A stretch of 33,711 nt of DNA, taken from NCBI GenBank assembly GCA_949737515.1, contig CATJCP010000148.1, positions 1 to 33,711 on the forward strand, in the 5' to 3' direction. The notes beneath the pieces were generated by a model. It had not been told where the DNA came from and did not search any database. It saw only the letters and a list, made by a program, of their open reading frames with translations. Shown here piece by piece: positions 1 through 7,497 of this stretch. The position numbers and the translations under genes were made by a program. The stretch is from an uncultured Oscillospiraceae bacterium. GTDB taxonomy: Bacteria; Bacillota; Clostridia; Oscillospirales; Ruminococcaceae. Every line of letters begins with the position of its first letter. Within the stretch, counting starts at the first letter, position 1.

Positions 1-49
1 AAAACAGGGCTGTGAAAACCAGTGACATCCTCACTCTTTTCACAGCCCC
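1..49 (-). terminator. Rho-independent terminator of the small HTH gene
   Basis: Positions 7-18 (GGGCTGTGAAAA) are perfectly complementary to 37-48. On the minus strand the 12-bp stem is followed by GTTTT at the window edge. It starts at the stop codon of the HTH gene, so it ends that transcript. Confidence 0.8.
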
Positions 50-253
50 TTATTTATCCTTTATATACTCTATAACATCTGATATCTCACAATCGAGAAT
101 AAAACATAATGTATCAAGCGTTTTCAGCGTTATATTCCTTCCATGTTTCATCCTATGTAAAATATTTGCCGAAATCCCTTCTTTATATATCAAATGATAT
201 TCCGTGATGCCGCGTTTCAGCAATGTTTGGTAAAACGGCCGGTAACTTATCAT
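50..253 (-). CDS. Small Cro/C1-type (XRE) helix-turn-helix regulator
   Basis: A 67-residue protein that is essentially one helix-turn-helix DNA-binding domain of the Cro/C1 (XRE, HTH_26-like) class. The pattern of helix 2-turn-helix 3 is visible around residues 14-45 (KEGISANILHRMKHGRN, then LKTLDTLCFIL), ending in the typical CEISDVIEYI helix. No other domain is present, so it would act as a small repressor or activator, as in mobile elements. The start was put at the second ATG: AAGGGGGGG lies 7 nt upstream of it, while it touches the first ATG at 259, and an even longer reading frame begins at 283. Low GC compared with the main chromosome genes suggests acquired DNA. Its target is unknown; a nearby GTATCAT/ATGATAC inverted repeat is a candidate. 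Confidence 0.85.
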   Translation of the reverse strand: MISYRPFYQTLLKRGITEYHLIYKEGISANILHRMKHGRNITLKTLDTLCFILDCEISDVIEYIKDK

Positions 254-276
254 AGTCATACCCCCCCTTAAATACT

Positions 277-334
277 GTATCATATTTAAAAATGGCTATA
301 GCTAATAATTGACTATTATAAATGGGGATGATAC
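277..334. promoter_or_regulatory. Inverted repeat upstream of the HTH gene, possible operator
   Basis: GTATCAT at 277-283 is repeated in inverted orientation as ATGATAC at 328-334; extended half-sites match at 9 of 11 positions. The arms flank an AT-rich segment upstream of the HTH gene. A TTGACT (309-314) - 17 nt - TACTAT (332-337) plus-strand promoter-like match also lies here and would transcribe antisense to the next minus-strand gene. Binding by the HTH protein is inferred only. Confidence 0.3.
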
Positions 335-355
335 TATACGAGATTACAAAGAACT

Positions 356-526
356 TTAGATAACAATGGTCAGAGTTCGCTCATCGACCTTTGTCGCAAC
401 AATTTTTTCCTGACCATCTAAAACAACCTTATCCCATTCAATAAGCTTTACATCTTTCAACGCTTCCTCTGACGATATAAACCGCGCCTTTTTGCTTTTA
501 ATGATACTCATATCAATGCCATTCAT
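356..526 (-). CDS. Small protein of unknown function, 56 aa
   Basis: I do not recognise this family. The 56-residue product is soluble, mixed alpha/beta in character, begins MNGIDMSIIKSKKARF and ends in a beta-like segment KVDERTLTIVI. The start is set by GGAGGG located 7 nt before the ATG at 526; a longer frame to 613 runs into the promoter and is unlikely. A near-consensus promoter (584-613) lies about 50 nt upstream of the ATG, which argues that the gene is real and expressed. The gene is AT-rich like its HTH neighbour and unlike the rest of the window. Similar short genes are common in conjugative and phage-like elements of Clostridia, but I cannot assign a role. Confidence 0.6.
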   Translation of the reverse strand: MNGIDMSIIKSKKARFISSEEALKDVKLIEWDKVVLDGQEKIVATKVDERTLTIVI

Positions 527-583
527 TACATCGCCCTCCAATCCGCCTTGGACAAACACTGTCAAAATATTTATTCTATTGTT

Positions 584-613
584 ATTATATTTACTTAGAC
601 TGTACTTTGTCAA
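584..613 (-). promoter_or_regulatory. Consensus sigma-A promoter for the 56-aa gene
   Basis: On the minus strand TTGACA (613-608) and TATAAT (589-584) are separated by 18 nt. Both hexamers match consensus exactly. It points at the small gene ending at 356 and is divergent to the promoter at 636-664; the two -35 boxes are 22 nt apart. Confidence 0.75.
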
Positions 614-635
614 TATTATTCTTTACTTTTGGTAA

Positions 636-664
636 TTGTATATTCCGCAAAACTATGTTATACT
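636..664 (+). promoter_or_regulatory. Promoter for the small basic protein gene
   Basis: TTGTAT (636-641), 17-nt spacer, TATACT (659-664), 23 nt upstream of the ATG at 687. Divergent to the promoter at 584-613, so both may share control. Confidence 0.65.
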
Positions 665-686
665 TATCAAAAAAGGAGTGATACCC

Positions 687-977
687 ATGGAAAAATACAT
701 TTCCTATGAAAAATGTTCCAAAAAGGAACGCCGCCGCCGTGACCAGCAGAAGCGGGGAAGCTGGAACGGGGTCAATCCAGTAACCCGCAGGTCGGAAAAC
801 CCAAAAGCATACAGCAGGGCAAAGCAAAACGCTTTACAAAAAGCTCGGATATGGGGGGATGATTCCTCATATCCGAGCTTTTTGTTATCGGCCGGTCATT
901 TTCTTTTCTGCAGCAAACCCAATTCGGCTTTACCAGGTTGTTTGTCCCGTTCCTTGTCCCTATCCTCCCCTTTTTGA
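687..977 (+). CDS. Small basic protein, C-terminus running through a terminator
   Basis: The reading frame starts at an ATG with AAAGGAG 8 nt upstream and its own promoter. Residues 1-50 are very basic and carry KKERRRRDQQKRGSW followed by NPVTRRSENPKAYSRAK. That pattern resembles short uncharacterised proteins common in Firmicutes genomes and mobile elements, which usually stop soon after the last basic stretch. Here the frame continues through the perfect terminator hairpin at 837-886 and ends at 977 with a hydrophobic, unrelated-looking tail of about 45 residues. Either the gene lost its original stop by a small deletion or frameshift, or most transcripts end in the hairpin and lack a stop codon. 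Function unknown; nucleic-acid binding is only a guess from charge. Confidence 0.5.
   Translation: MEKYISYEKCSKKERRRRDQQKRGSWNGVNPVTRRSENPKAYSRAKQNALQKARIWGDDSSYPSFLLSAGHFLFCSKPNSALPGCLSRSLSLSSPF
837..886. terminator. Bidirectional terminator
   Basis: A stem of about 17 bp with core AAAAAGCTCGGATATG / CATATCCGAGCTTTTT, with a T-run on each strand. It lies between the plus-strand small gene and the minus-strand metallo-hydrolase and can serve both. Confidence 0.85.
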
Positions 978-979
978 AA

Positions 980-1852
980 CTACTTTATCTGCAACCCATC
1001 ATAAGCAAGCGTTACCGGACAGGGGAATTCCCTGGTTTTCAGCCACGCATCCAGCTCCTCGCCGGTAGAGGTATGATGATTGATATGGGTCAAATAAACA
1101 TGGCTTTTTTCTGTAAGGGTTCCCTGATCCGCCAAAACCTGGAAAAGCCGTTCACAGGCAGTGGCATGAAGATGTCCCTCCGGTCTATCCCCACGTTCCG
1201 GCGTAAGCCCAAAGGTGCATTCGCTTACCAGATAATCCAGCTTTGCGCCTTGTAAAGCTTCCAGCGTTTCATCTAGATACCAGCCAGTATCCAAACCATA
1301 GTACAGCTTTTTCCCATTGGGGAACTTTAACAGATAGTTTGCGCTGTTTTCTCCAATCTGCCCCCAATGGTTGCCGCGCAAAGGCGTTACCTCCACGCCC
1401 GCAATAATGGAAGCCTGCCCATATTCCAGCCGGTGAAATTCCATAATGCCAAGCTGAAGCAGTTTCTTTGTTTCCTCCGCAACAAAGGAATCAGAGGTAA
1501 ACATTTTTACCGCTTCAAAGGCTTTGTCCGTCAGATAATAGTGAAGGGGCCAATCCCCGCGTTCATAAGCCATTCTTCGTATTTCCATTACACCATAGGA
1601 AAAATGGTCTATGTGCATATGGGTGACAAGGACATGGCGGAGCTGGGTCAAATCCCCAAACTGGATTGCCTGGCAAACCGTATCCGGCCCCAGGTCAATA
1701 CACATCTCGTCTGATATCCTCAACATAGAACGGCGGCGGATTTCATGGCCGCCCTTTTCGCGGGCGTTCCGGCAGACGCGGCAGGAACAAAAGGGGCTGG
1801 GAATTGCCTCTGCTGCGCCGGTTCCATAAAATGTCAGATTACTGCTCATCAT
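980..1852 (-). CDS. PhnP-like MBL-fold metallo-hydrolase
   Basis: A 290-residue metallo-beta-lactamase-fold hydrolase. The metal-binding signature THMHIDH (H78, H80, D82, H83) is intact, a later aspartate sits in GLDTGW (D206), and LTHINHH supplies a C-terminal histidine. Near the N-terminus CSCRVC (C22, C24, C27) matches the extra structural zinc site of PhnP, the phosphoribosyl 1,2-cyclic phosphate phosphodiesterase of phosphonate breakdown. No other phn gene lies nearby, so the substrate may be another cyclic phosphodiester or nucleotide; the family assignment is firm, the substrate is not. AAGGGAGG lies 5 nt before the first ATG and 8 nt before a second (1849), so either may be used. It appears to be transcribed alone. 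Confidence 0.85.
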   Translation of the reverse strand: MMSSNLTFYGTGAAEAIPSPFCSCRVCRNAREKGGHEIRRRSMLRISDEMCIDLGPDTVCQAIQFGDLTQLRHVLVTHMHIDHFSYGVMEIRRMAYERGDWPLHYYLTDKAFEAVKMFTSDSFVAEETKKLLQLGIMEFHRLEYGQASIIAGVEVTPLRGNHWGQIGENSANYLLKFPNGKKLYYGLDTGWYLDETLEALQGAKLDYLVSECTFGLTPERGDRPEGHLHATACERLFQVLADQGTLTEKSHVYLTHINHHTSTGEELDAWLKTREFPCPVTLAYDGLQIK

Positions 1853-1911
1853 GAATACCTCCCTTAAATAACATCAATTTTATCAGCTTCCCTGATCCAT
1901 GAGGACAATGT

Positions 1912-1942
1912 CAAAAGCCCTGGCAGACGCCAGGGCTTAAAA
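1912..1942 (-). terminator. Terminator of the oadG-oadB operon
   Basis: AAGCCCTGGC (1915-1924) pairs with GCCAGGGCTT (1929-1938) around a short loop; on the minus strand the stem is followed by TTGA with few Ts. It lies just after the oadB stop. Confidence 0.75.
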
Positions 1943-1960
1943 ATCAGACAGACTTAAACC

Positions 1961-3091
1961 TTAACCCAAAATATTGATCAGCACACCCGCCGCAACTGCG
2001 GAACCAATAACGCCTGCAACATTGGGACCCATGGCGTGCATAAGGAGGTAATTGGTGGGAACCTCCTGCTGGCCGACTTTCTGGGCAACACGCGCTGCCA
2101 TGGGCACTGCGGAAACGCCGGCAGAACCGATCAGAGGATTTACCTTGCCGCCGGTGAAGACATACATCAACTTGCCGAACAGCACACCGCAGGCAGTGCC
2201 GAAGCAGAAAGCAATCAGACCCAACACAATGATCTTCAGGGTTTCAGGAACCAGGAAGTGGTCGTAGGTGGCAGTAGCGCCGACGGAAACGCCTAGGAAA
2301 ATGGTGATGATGTTCATCAGCTCATTCTGTGCGGTCTTGTTCAGGCGGTCCACAACGCCGGATTCCTTAAACAGGTTGCCCAACATCAGCATACCCACCA
2401 GGGCCGCGGAATCGGGAACAATAAAGGAAACAATAATTGTCACCATGATGGGGAATACAATCTTCTCCAGCCTGGAAACGGGACGGAGCTGTCCCATCAC
2501 AACGCTGCGCTCCTTTTTGGTGGTGAGCAGCTTCATAATGGGGGGCTGGATGATGGGCACAAGGGCCATATAGGAGTAAGCAGCCACAGCAATAGAACCC
2601 AGAAGCTCTGGAGCCAGCTTGCTGGTGGTAAAGATAGCGGTAGGGCCGTCTGCGCCGCCGATAATGCCGATAGAACCAGCCTGCTGAGGATTAAAGCCCA
2701 GCGCAAGCGCACCGATAAAAGTCAGGAAAATACCTCCCTGGGCCGCCGCGCCCAAAAGGAAGCTCTTGGGATTGGCGATCAATGGGCCGAAATCGGTCAT
2801 ACACCCGATGCCCAGGAAAATCAGAGGCGGGTAAATACCCATCTTGACACCCTGGTATAAATAATAGATCAAACTGCCCTCACTGTACGAGGAAAGATTG
2901 GCGCCGGGAAGGTTTGCAAGCAGCATGCCGAAAGCAATCGGCAGCAGAAGCAGGGGCTCATACCCCTTGGCAACCGCCAGATAAATAAGAACCATCGAGA
3001 TCAGCAGCATAACCAGCTGCTGCCATTGAATCTGGCCAAAACCTGAATTCACCAGAATATCAGAGATGGTTCCGATAATGGTTGAAAACAT
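1961..3091 (-). CDS. oadB: Sodium-translocating decarboxylase beta subunit
   Basis: A 376-residue, highly hydrophobic membrane protein of the OadB/MmdB/GcdB family, the subunit that couples decarboxylation of a carboxybiotin carrier to outward Na+ pumping. Length is normal for the short form of the family. The conserved segment GIIGGADGPTAIFTT is present around residues 142-156, with the aspartate (D148) known in the family to be needed for Na+ and proton handling; the GPNVAGVIGSAVAAGVL end is typical. It follows the gamma/delta subunit gene by 37 nt and shares its promoter. No alpha (carboxyltransferase) or biotin-carrier gene is in the window, so whether the complex acts on oxaloacetate, methylmalonyl-CoA or glutaconyl-CoA is open. 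The ribosome site is weak, which may mean translational coupling. Confidence 0.93.
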   Translation of the reverse strand: MFSTIIGTISDILVNSGFGQIQWQQLVMLLISMVLIYLAVAKGYEPLLLLPIAFGMLLANLPGANLSSYSEGSLIYYLYQGVKMGIYPPLIFLGIGCMTDFGPLIANPKSFLLGAAAQGGIFLTFIGALALGFNPQQAGSIGIIGGADGPTAIFTTSKLAPELLGSIAVAAYSYMALVPIIQPPIMKLLTTKKERSVVMGQLRPVSRLEKIVFPIMVTIIVSFIVPDSAALVGMLMLGNLFKESGVVDRLNKTAQNELMNIITIFLGVSVGATATYDHFLVPETLKIIVLGLIAFCFGTACGVLFGKLMYVFTGGKVNPLIGSAGVSAVPMAARVAQKVGQQEVPTNYLLMHAMGPNVAGVIGSAVAAGVLINILG

Positions 3092-3128
3092 ATTCTCTCA
3101 TCCGTCCTTTCCTTGAATCCGTCCGCCA

Positions 3129-3533
3129 TTAAAAGGGGCGTGTATTTTGCTGCATCCCTGCCATAGCCCAAGCAGGACGCGCTTCCCGCGCTCTTTTGAT
3201 GCTCTTGACAGAGTAGCTGCCAGCCGGTACGCCTTCCTCATCCATAATAGCGGCTATGGCCGCGCTGATAACTGCTATCACATCGTCGCCCAAATCGTCC
3301 GACTGGACAACAGGCTTTGCCTGTGTCTTGGGGGCGGGAGCAGCAGCCTTTGGCGCAGGGACCGAAGGGGCAGTGGATGCTTTTCCGCCGGATGCAGAGG
3401 AACCCTGATTGCTGATGCTGCTGACAACTTTACCCATTATCGCTATCAGCAAAACCAGCAAAATCAGTACCAGGAATACCACCAATATACCTGTTACAAG
3501 TACCGTAATTGCAAACATCCAATCAACATTCAT
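3129..3533 (-). CDS. oadG: Sodium-pump decarboxylase gamma/delta subunit (OadG family)
   Basis: A 134-residue protein with one N-terminal membrane helix (about residues 8-33), an Ala/Pro/Lys-rich linker (residues 50-74) and a conserved C-terminal domain ending in RPAWAMAGMQQNTRPF, the signature of OadG and the delta subunits of methylmalonyl-CoA decarboxylase. These subunits anchor the peripheral carboxyltransferase and biotin carrier to the beta subunit. The ATG is preceded by AAGGAGA at a normal distance. It is the first gene of a two-gene operon with oadB under a well-formed promoter. The Ala/Pro linker is of the type that also occurs in biotin carrier subunits, but no AMKM biotinylation motif is seen, so this is not the carrier itself. 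Confidence 0.88.
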   Translation of the reverse strand: MNVDWMFAITVLVTGILVVFLVLILLVLLIAIMGKVVSSISNQGSSASGGKASTAPSVPAPKAAAPAPKTQAKPVVQSDDLGDDVIAVISAAIAAIMDEEGVPAGSYSVKSIKRAREARPAWAMAGMQQNTRPF

Positions 3534-3606
3534 ACAATTCCTATCTCCTTACCTTTGGATTGGTCTATTCTGCCAATGATTTCTCGATGAAATCATACCA
3601 GGATAC

Positions 3607-3635
3607 ATTATACTATATAATTCACAGTTTTGCAA
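3607..3635 (-). promoter_or_regulatory. Promoter of oadG-oadB
   Basis: On the minus strand TTGCAA (3635-3630), 17-nt spacer, TATAAT (3612-3607), about 75 nt upstream of the oadG start. Confidence 0.75.
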
Positions 3636-3721
3636 TTCTTTCTTTTAAAAAAATACAGAAACCACTTTAACCGCTTTTGGAAAGGAAATGAGGAACCATC
3701 GAAATACAGCGGTTGGTCAAA

Positions 3722-5002
3722 TCATGGGGTTACAATGCAGTATGGGCCGCAGGGGCGCACCCGCAGGGGATGAAAGGAGCCCTCTCCAAAGGCCTCCTCC
3801 ATGCCCTTGCGAAATTCTGGAACCAGCTCCAAGGGAACATAGGCCTGGATTGCCCCTGCAAAGCCGCCCCCATGGACGCGGCAGGCCCCCCTCCCCTTCA
3901 GCAGGCCCTTGCCCAGCGCCAGGGCCAGAGGAATCCCCTGTTCCGCGGGATGGGAGGGGCTGTATGTGTTCTGCAGGTACATAAAGGAGGAATCTCCCGA
4001 CAGATTGACAACCTTTAAAAACGCCTCGAAATCCCCCTTTTTAAGCAGCTCTGCCATCTCCCCAGCACGACGGTCCTCCTGGAAAAAGTGAATGGCACGG
4101 AGGACGGCCCTGTCCCCGCAGACTGGGCGAAGGGCTTGGACAGAGCGATAAAACTCCCTCTCTTCCACCTCCCGCAGAACACTTTTTCCAAAGAACTGGG
4201 CCACCTGCTTCATTTCCTGGGGAACAGCGGCGTAATCCGGGGTCAGGTCCGTGTGGTTGCCGCCGGTGTCCACAATACACAGGGCAAAGCCATTGCTCTC
4301 CACATCAAAGTCAATCCGCTCCACCTGGGGCTCCTCCAGATTGGCGAAATCCATAGCCGCAAAGCCCCCTATGGCACTGGCGGCCTGATCCAGCAGTCCG
4401 GAGGGCTTTCCAAAGTAGACGTTCTCCGCATACTGGCCAATCTTTGCGATTTCCACTGGAGATAGCGCTCCCCCATTGTACATGATGTTCAGCAAAGAGC
4501 CTGAGAGAACCTCAAAGGAGGCCGAGGAGGAGAGGCCGGAGCCCTTTAAAACATTATTGGTGGTGTAGACCTCCAGTCCGCCGATTTCCCGCCCCAGCTG
4601 CCGGAACCGGGAACAGACGCCCCGCAGCAGGGAGTTGGACTTGTTGATCTCCTCTTGGCGGATTTCTAAGTCTGAAAGGTCTACAACATTTAGAGGGTAT
4701 CCTTCGGATTGAAGCTGAATGGAAGGCTGTTCCGATTTTGCGGCAACGGCCAGGATGTCCATATCCACCGCCGCAGCCACCACCCGGCCGTGCTGATGGT
4801 CGGTGTGGTTGCCGCCGATTTCCGTTCTGCCGGGGGCAGAGATCAGCTCCACATCCCGCTCCCCAAAGATTTCTGTAAACCGGTCAAGGGCCCCGCAGTA
4901 ACGCTCCCGCTGCTTTTCCAAGGCCTTCTCCCCATAAAGATAAATGAACTGGCCGTCAAATTTCTTTTCCAGAATCGCTTCCCGATACAATGATGCTAGC
5001 AT
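3722..5002 (-). CDS. galK: Galactokinase, variant GHMP family
   Basis: A 426-residue GHMP-superfamily sugar kinase. Residues 57-72 read PGRTEIGGNHTDHQHG, corresponding to the galactokinase signature that is usually GRxNLIGEHTDYNxG; the catalytic arginine (R59) is kept. The ATP loop GSGLSSSAS lies at residues 154-162, the catalytic aspartate fits D205 in GLLDQ, and the third GHMP motif is VHGGGFAGAIQ near the C-terminus. The enzyme should make galactose 1-phosphate for the Leloir pathway. The changed signature (GGNHTDH in place of GEHTDY) marks a distinct clade, so a related substrate cannot be excluded. The start has AAAGGGG 8-9 nt upstream. No galE or galT is adjacent. It is divergent from the AraC-type regulator gene, a likely controller. 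Confidence 0.85.
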   Translation of the reverse strand: MLASLYREAILEKKFDGQFIYLYGEKALEKQRERYCGALDRFTEIFGERDVELISAPGRTEIGGNHTDHQHGRVVAAAVDMDILAVAAKSEQPSIQLQSEGYPLNVVDLSDLEIRQEEINKSNSLLRGVCSRFRQLGREIGGLEVYTTNNVLKGSGLSSSASFEVLSGSLLNIMYNGGALSPVEIAKIGQYAENVYFGKPSGLLDQAASAIGGFAAMDFANLEEPQVERIDFDVESNGFALCIVDTGGNHTDLTPDYAAVPQEMKQVAQFFGKSVLREVEEREFYRSVQALRPVCGDRAVLRAIHFFQEDRRAGEMAELLKKGDFEAFLKVVNLSGDSSFMYLQNTYSPSHPAEQGIPLALALGKGLLKGRGACRVHGGGFAGAIQAYVPLELVPEFRKGMEEAFGEGSFHPLRVRPCGPYCIVTP

Positions 5003-5218
5003 CGTATGATCCCCTTTCTCAATTTACTAATAAGCAGACCTGTATAGTTACATGATACTGGAAACGACGGAAAATTTCAACGTGGGGAATCAGATTTTTT
5101 CATGGACGATTGTTGTATTTTCTCGAGATATCGTTTATAATAAAAGAAAGACATTCGTAAAACCCTTCGCCGGGCAGCCAGACGGCGGGAAAAGCAGAAA
5201 AAAAGAGGGGGAGAATAC
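5003..5218. promoter_or_regulatory. Divergent intergenic region between galK and araC-type gene
   Basis: Shared upstream region of 216 nt. The clear element is TTGTAT (5113-5118) - 17 nt - TATAAT (5136-5141) on the plus strand for the AraC-type gene. A TCTCGAGA palindrome (5121-5128) sits in the spacer and could be an operator. I could not place a convincing galK promoter; it probably lies between 5010 and 5100. Confidence 0.5.
5113..5141 (+). promoter_or_regulatory. Promoter of the AraC-type regulator gene
   Basis: TTGTAT, 17-nt spacer, TATAAT; about 78 nt upstream of the ATG at 5219. Confidence 0.65.
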
Positions 5219-6091
5219 ATGGGTATCAGCACAGGCACAAACACAGGCGGCGGAACTGAAAACAGTTTCTTTAAGTATTCCTACAAGACCAAGACCAAAG
5301 AAAGCCTTGCCATAGCCGTGTACAACACCGGGATGCAGCAGTGCGAAAGCGGGTATTCCTGGGGACCGGCTGTCCGGGATCATTTCCTGATCCACTATGT
5401 TATTTCCGGCAAAGGTGTCTATGAATGCGGTGGGAAATCCTATTCCGTAGGCGCGGGGGACTTGTTTTTGGTATATCCCAATGAGATCATTTCCTACAGC
5501 GCCGATCTGGAGGATCCCTGGCAGTACTGCTGGGTGGGATTTAACGGAACAGAGGTACAGCGTATGCTGGAGCTCACCCCCTTTAAGCGGGATAACCTGG
5601 TGCTGTCCCTTTCGGATGAGGAGCTCTGCCGCCGGCTGATTGCCATTTACGAGGCCCGGGGAAACAAGCCCACCGACGAGCTAAACATGATAGGGCACCT
5701 GTATCTGTTTCTCAGCAAGCTGATCGACCGGCAGGGGAACGACCGGGAGGAATCTGACGTCACAAGCGATTATATTGAAAACGCCTTAAAATACATACAG
5801 TACAATTATTCCCACTCCATTGACATTTCCAGCATCGCGGCCAGCATTGGCATCAGCAGGAGCCACCTTTACCGGGTCTTCATCAAGCACCTGGGCCTTT
5901 CGCCCAACGACTACCTGACCCAGTACCGTATCAATCGGGCCTGTTCGCTGCTGCGCAATTCCAAGCTCACCATCTCCAATATCGCCAACTCTGTGGGATA
6001 CGACGACCCCCTGTATTTCTCTCGTGTCTTTAAAAAGGTAAAGGGCGTCTCTCCCAGCATTTACTTAAAAGCGATGTCCAGCGAAGGATAA
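5219..6091 (+). CDS. AraC-family transcriptional regulator
   Basis: A 290-residue regulator with an N-terminal cupin-like sugar-binding domain (about residues 25-160; HYVISGKGVYECGG, GDLFLVYPNEIISY and QYCWVGFNG are typical of the AraC-binding domain) and a C-terminal double helix-turn-helix (about 187-286, containing SRSHLYRVFIKHLGLSPNDYL and IANSVGYDDPLYFSRVFKK). The SD sequence GAGGGGGAG is well placed. It is divergent from galK, and the closest AraC proteins of this build control alpha- or beta-galactoside and raffinose genes, so control of galK (and perhaps the GH42 gene 10 kb away) is likely but inferred. No signal peptide or membrane helix: it senses a cytoplasmic sugar. Confidence 0.9.
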   Translation: MGISTGTNTGGGTENSFFKYSYKTKTKESLAIAVYNTGMQQCESGYSWGPAVRDHFLIHYVISGKGVYECGGKSYSVGAGDLFLVYPNEIISYSADLEDPWQYCWVGFNGTEVQRMLELTPFKRDNLVLSLSDEELCRRLIAIYEARGNKPTDELNMIGHLYLFLSKLIDRQGNDREESDVTSDYIENALKYIQYNYSHSIDISSIAASIGISRSHLYRVFIKHLGLSPNDYLTQYRINRACSLLRNSKLTISNIANSVGYDDPLYFSRVFKKVKGVSPSIYLKAMSSEG

Positions 6092-6108
6092 AAGGATAAT
6101 ATCCAAAA

Positions 6109-6159
6109 TTAAGCCCCAGATACAGTGGAGCATTCCGCTCCACTGTATCTGGGGCTTAA
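6109..6159. terminator. Long perfect bidirectional terminator
   Basis: A perfect 23-bp inverted repeat (6109-6131 with 6137-6159) with a 5-nt loop, starting TTAAGCCCCAGATACAG. It sits between the convergent araC-type gene and ybbR. T-runs are short, so it relies on stem strength. Confidence 0.75.
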
Positions 6160-6175
6160 AGCGTTTCCCGCTACA

Positions 6176-7444
6176 TTACCGGTTTTGATCCTTTTCCACC
6201 ACATGGATGATCACAGAATAATCCCCTGAGGCCCATACCATTGATTTATTGGGTGCGTAAATATTCACGCCTGTGCTGAACTGACCAGGCAGTATCTCCC
6301 GGGTGCTCAGATCAATCTCCGCCACAAAGTCCCCCGGCGTCAGTTCTTCCAAAACCTCCTTCTCCCCATAGATCAGCACATTGGACAGACGGTTGGTGGT
6401 CACGGTGATCTCATAATCGCTGGACTGGTTCAGGATCTGGAAGTTCTCCACGTTGATATACTTCTTTTCAATATTCTCCAGCTTAAACTCCACCACAACG
6501 TTCTCAATATTCCGCACATTTTCAAAGTTAGAGGGGAGAATGTCCGCTACGTCAAAGACAAAGACGCTGTCCGGCTCCAGCTCCTTCATATCCACATATC
6601 CCAGAGGGATCTCCGTATACCGGTCTGTGGTATCGGTGGGCACTGCCACCTCCAGCCTGGAACTGGAAAGGGTGTACTCCAGATCGTCCTCCTGGATTCC
6701 TGGGGGGAGATTTAAAAAGCGGATCACAAAGGGCAGCTCCCGTATCCTCAAAATCGGGATGGTCAAGGAAGCGGACTTAACATCAGTGGTAATATGGTCG
6801 TCCAGTTCCACCACATTGCCGTTCTGATCCAGCAGGACGATGTCCCCATTCAGCGTGGTGGTTTTCTGAATGGGCTTATCCAGATTATAGCGGAACACGC
6901 ACCGTACAATCCTGGAAAGCTGTTCATCCGGTCCGGAGATAGAGACACTCTTCGGCGCAATGGACTGGGTTTGCCCTACATATCCCTCCGGGACAGAGAA
7001 GCCGGTCAGCTCCGCCTCAATGGGAAGAACCTTTGTGGAATAAACGTCCAGCCTTACAGATATCGTACTTGGCGTGATGCTTAAAAACTCCAGATCCTCG
7101 TTCTCGCCATTGAGGGCCAGCTTATACATGCCAGGGCCGTCAATGCGGCTCATACTGGGCCTCAGAATTAGGTCCTCAGCCTCAATCTGGCTCAGGCGGA
7201 ACCGCTTTCCCTTTACATTGACCCGGACCGTTTCCTTAGAATCCCCGATTATCTTCAGTCCCAGCTGATCCAGCGCATCCTGCCGGTCCGCCATATCCAC
7301 CGTCACCATATACTCGGCTTCCTGATCAGGGTTGATATAGGCCGCCACGAAAAACCAGCAGACCAATCCCACTGTCAGCGCCACGATCTGAAGGAAACGG
7401 TTGCTCTGAAAAAGATTTTGAAAGGTAAATTTTATTTTTTTCAT
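6176..7444 (-). CDS. cdaR: YbbR/CdaR regulator of the diadenylate cyclase
   Basis: A YbbR-domain protein of 422 residues. One N-terminal membrane helix (about 17-36) is followed by an extracytoplasmic part made of about four YbbR repeats; in other Firmicutes this protein binds and modulates CdaA in the membrane. The gene lies just downstream of cdaA (53-nt gap), the conserved order. The frame stays open upstream to a TTG at 7522 that would overlap cdaA, but that would add 26 non-typical residues; I chose the ATG at 7444, with AGAGGA about 10 nt upstream and the usual MKK...NRFLQIVAL start. glmM, often third in this cluster, is absent: the transcript ends at the 6109-6159 hairpin. Confidence 0.88.
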   Translation of the reverse strand: MKKIKFTFQNLFQSNRFLQIVALTVGLVCWFFVAAYINPDQEAEYMVTVDMADRQDALDQLGLKIIGDSKETVRVNVKGKRFRLSQIEAEDLILRPSMSRIDGPGMYKLALNGENEDLEFLSITPSTISVRLDVYSTKVLPIEAELTGFSVPEGYVGQTQSIAPKSVSISGPDEQLSRIVRCVFRYNLDKPIQKTTTLNGDIVLLDQNGNVVELDDHITTDVKSASLTIPILRIRELPFVIRFLNLPPGIQEDDLEYTLSSSRLEVAVPTDTTDRYTEIPLGYVDMKELEPDSVFVFDVADILPSNFENVRNIENVVVEFKLENIEKKYINVENFQILNQSSDYEITVTTNRLSNVLIYGEKEVLEELTPGDFVAEIDLSTREILPGQFSTGVNIYAPNKSMVWASGDYSVIIHVVEKDQNR

Positions 7445-7497
7445 CTTTGACCAGTCCTCTTTTTTGGATATGGGTGTCGGTACGGGGGACGTCTTTG

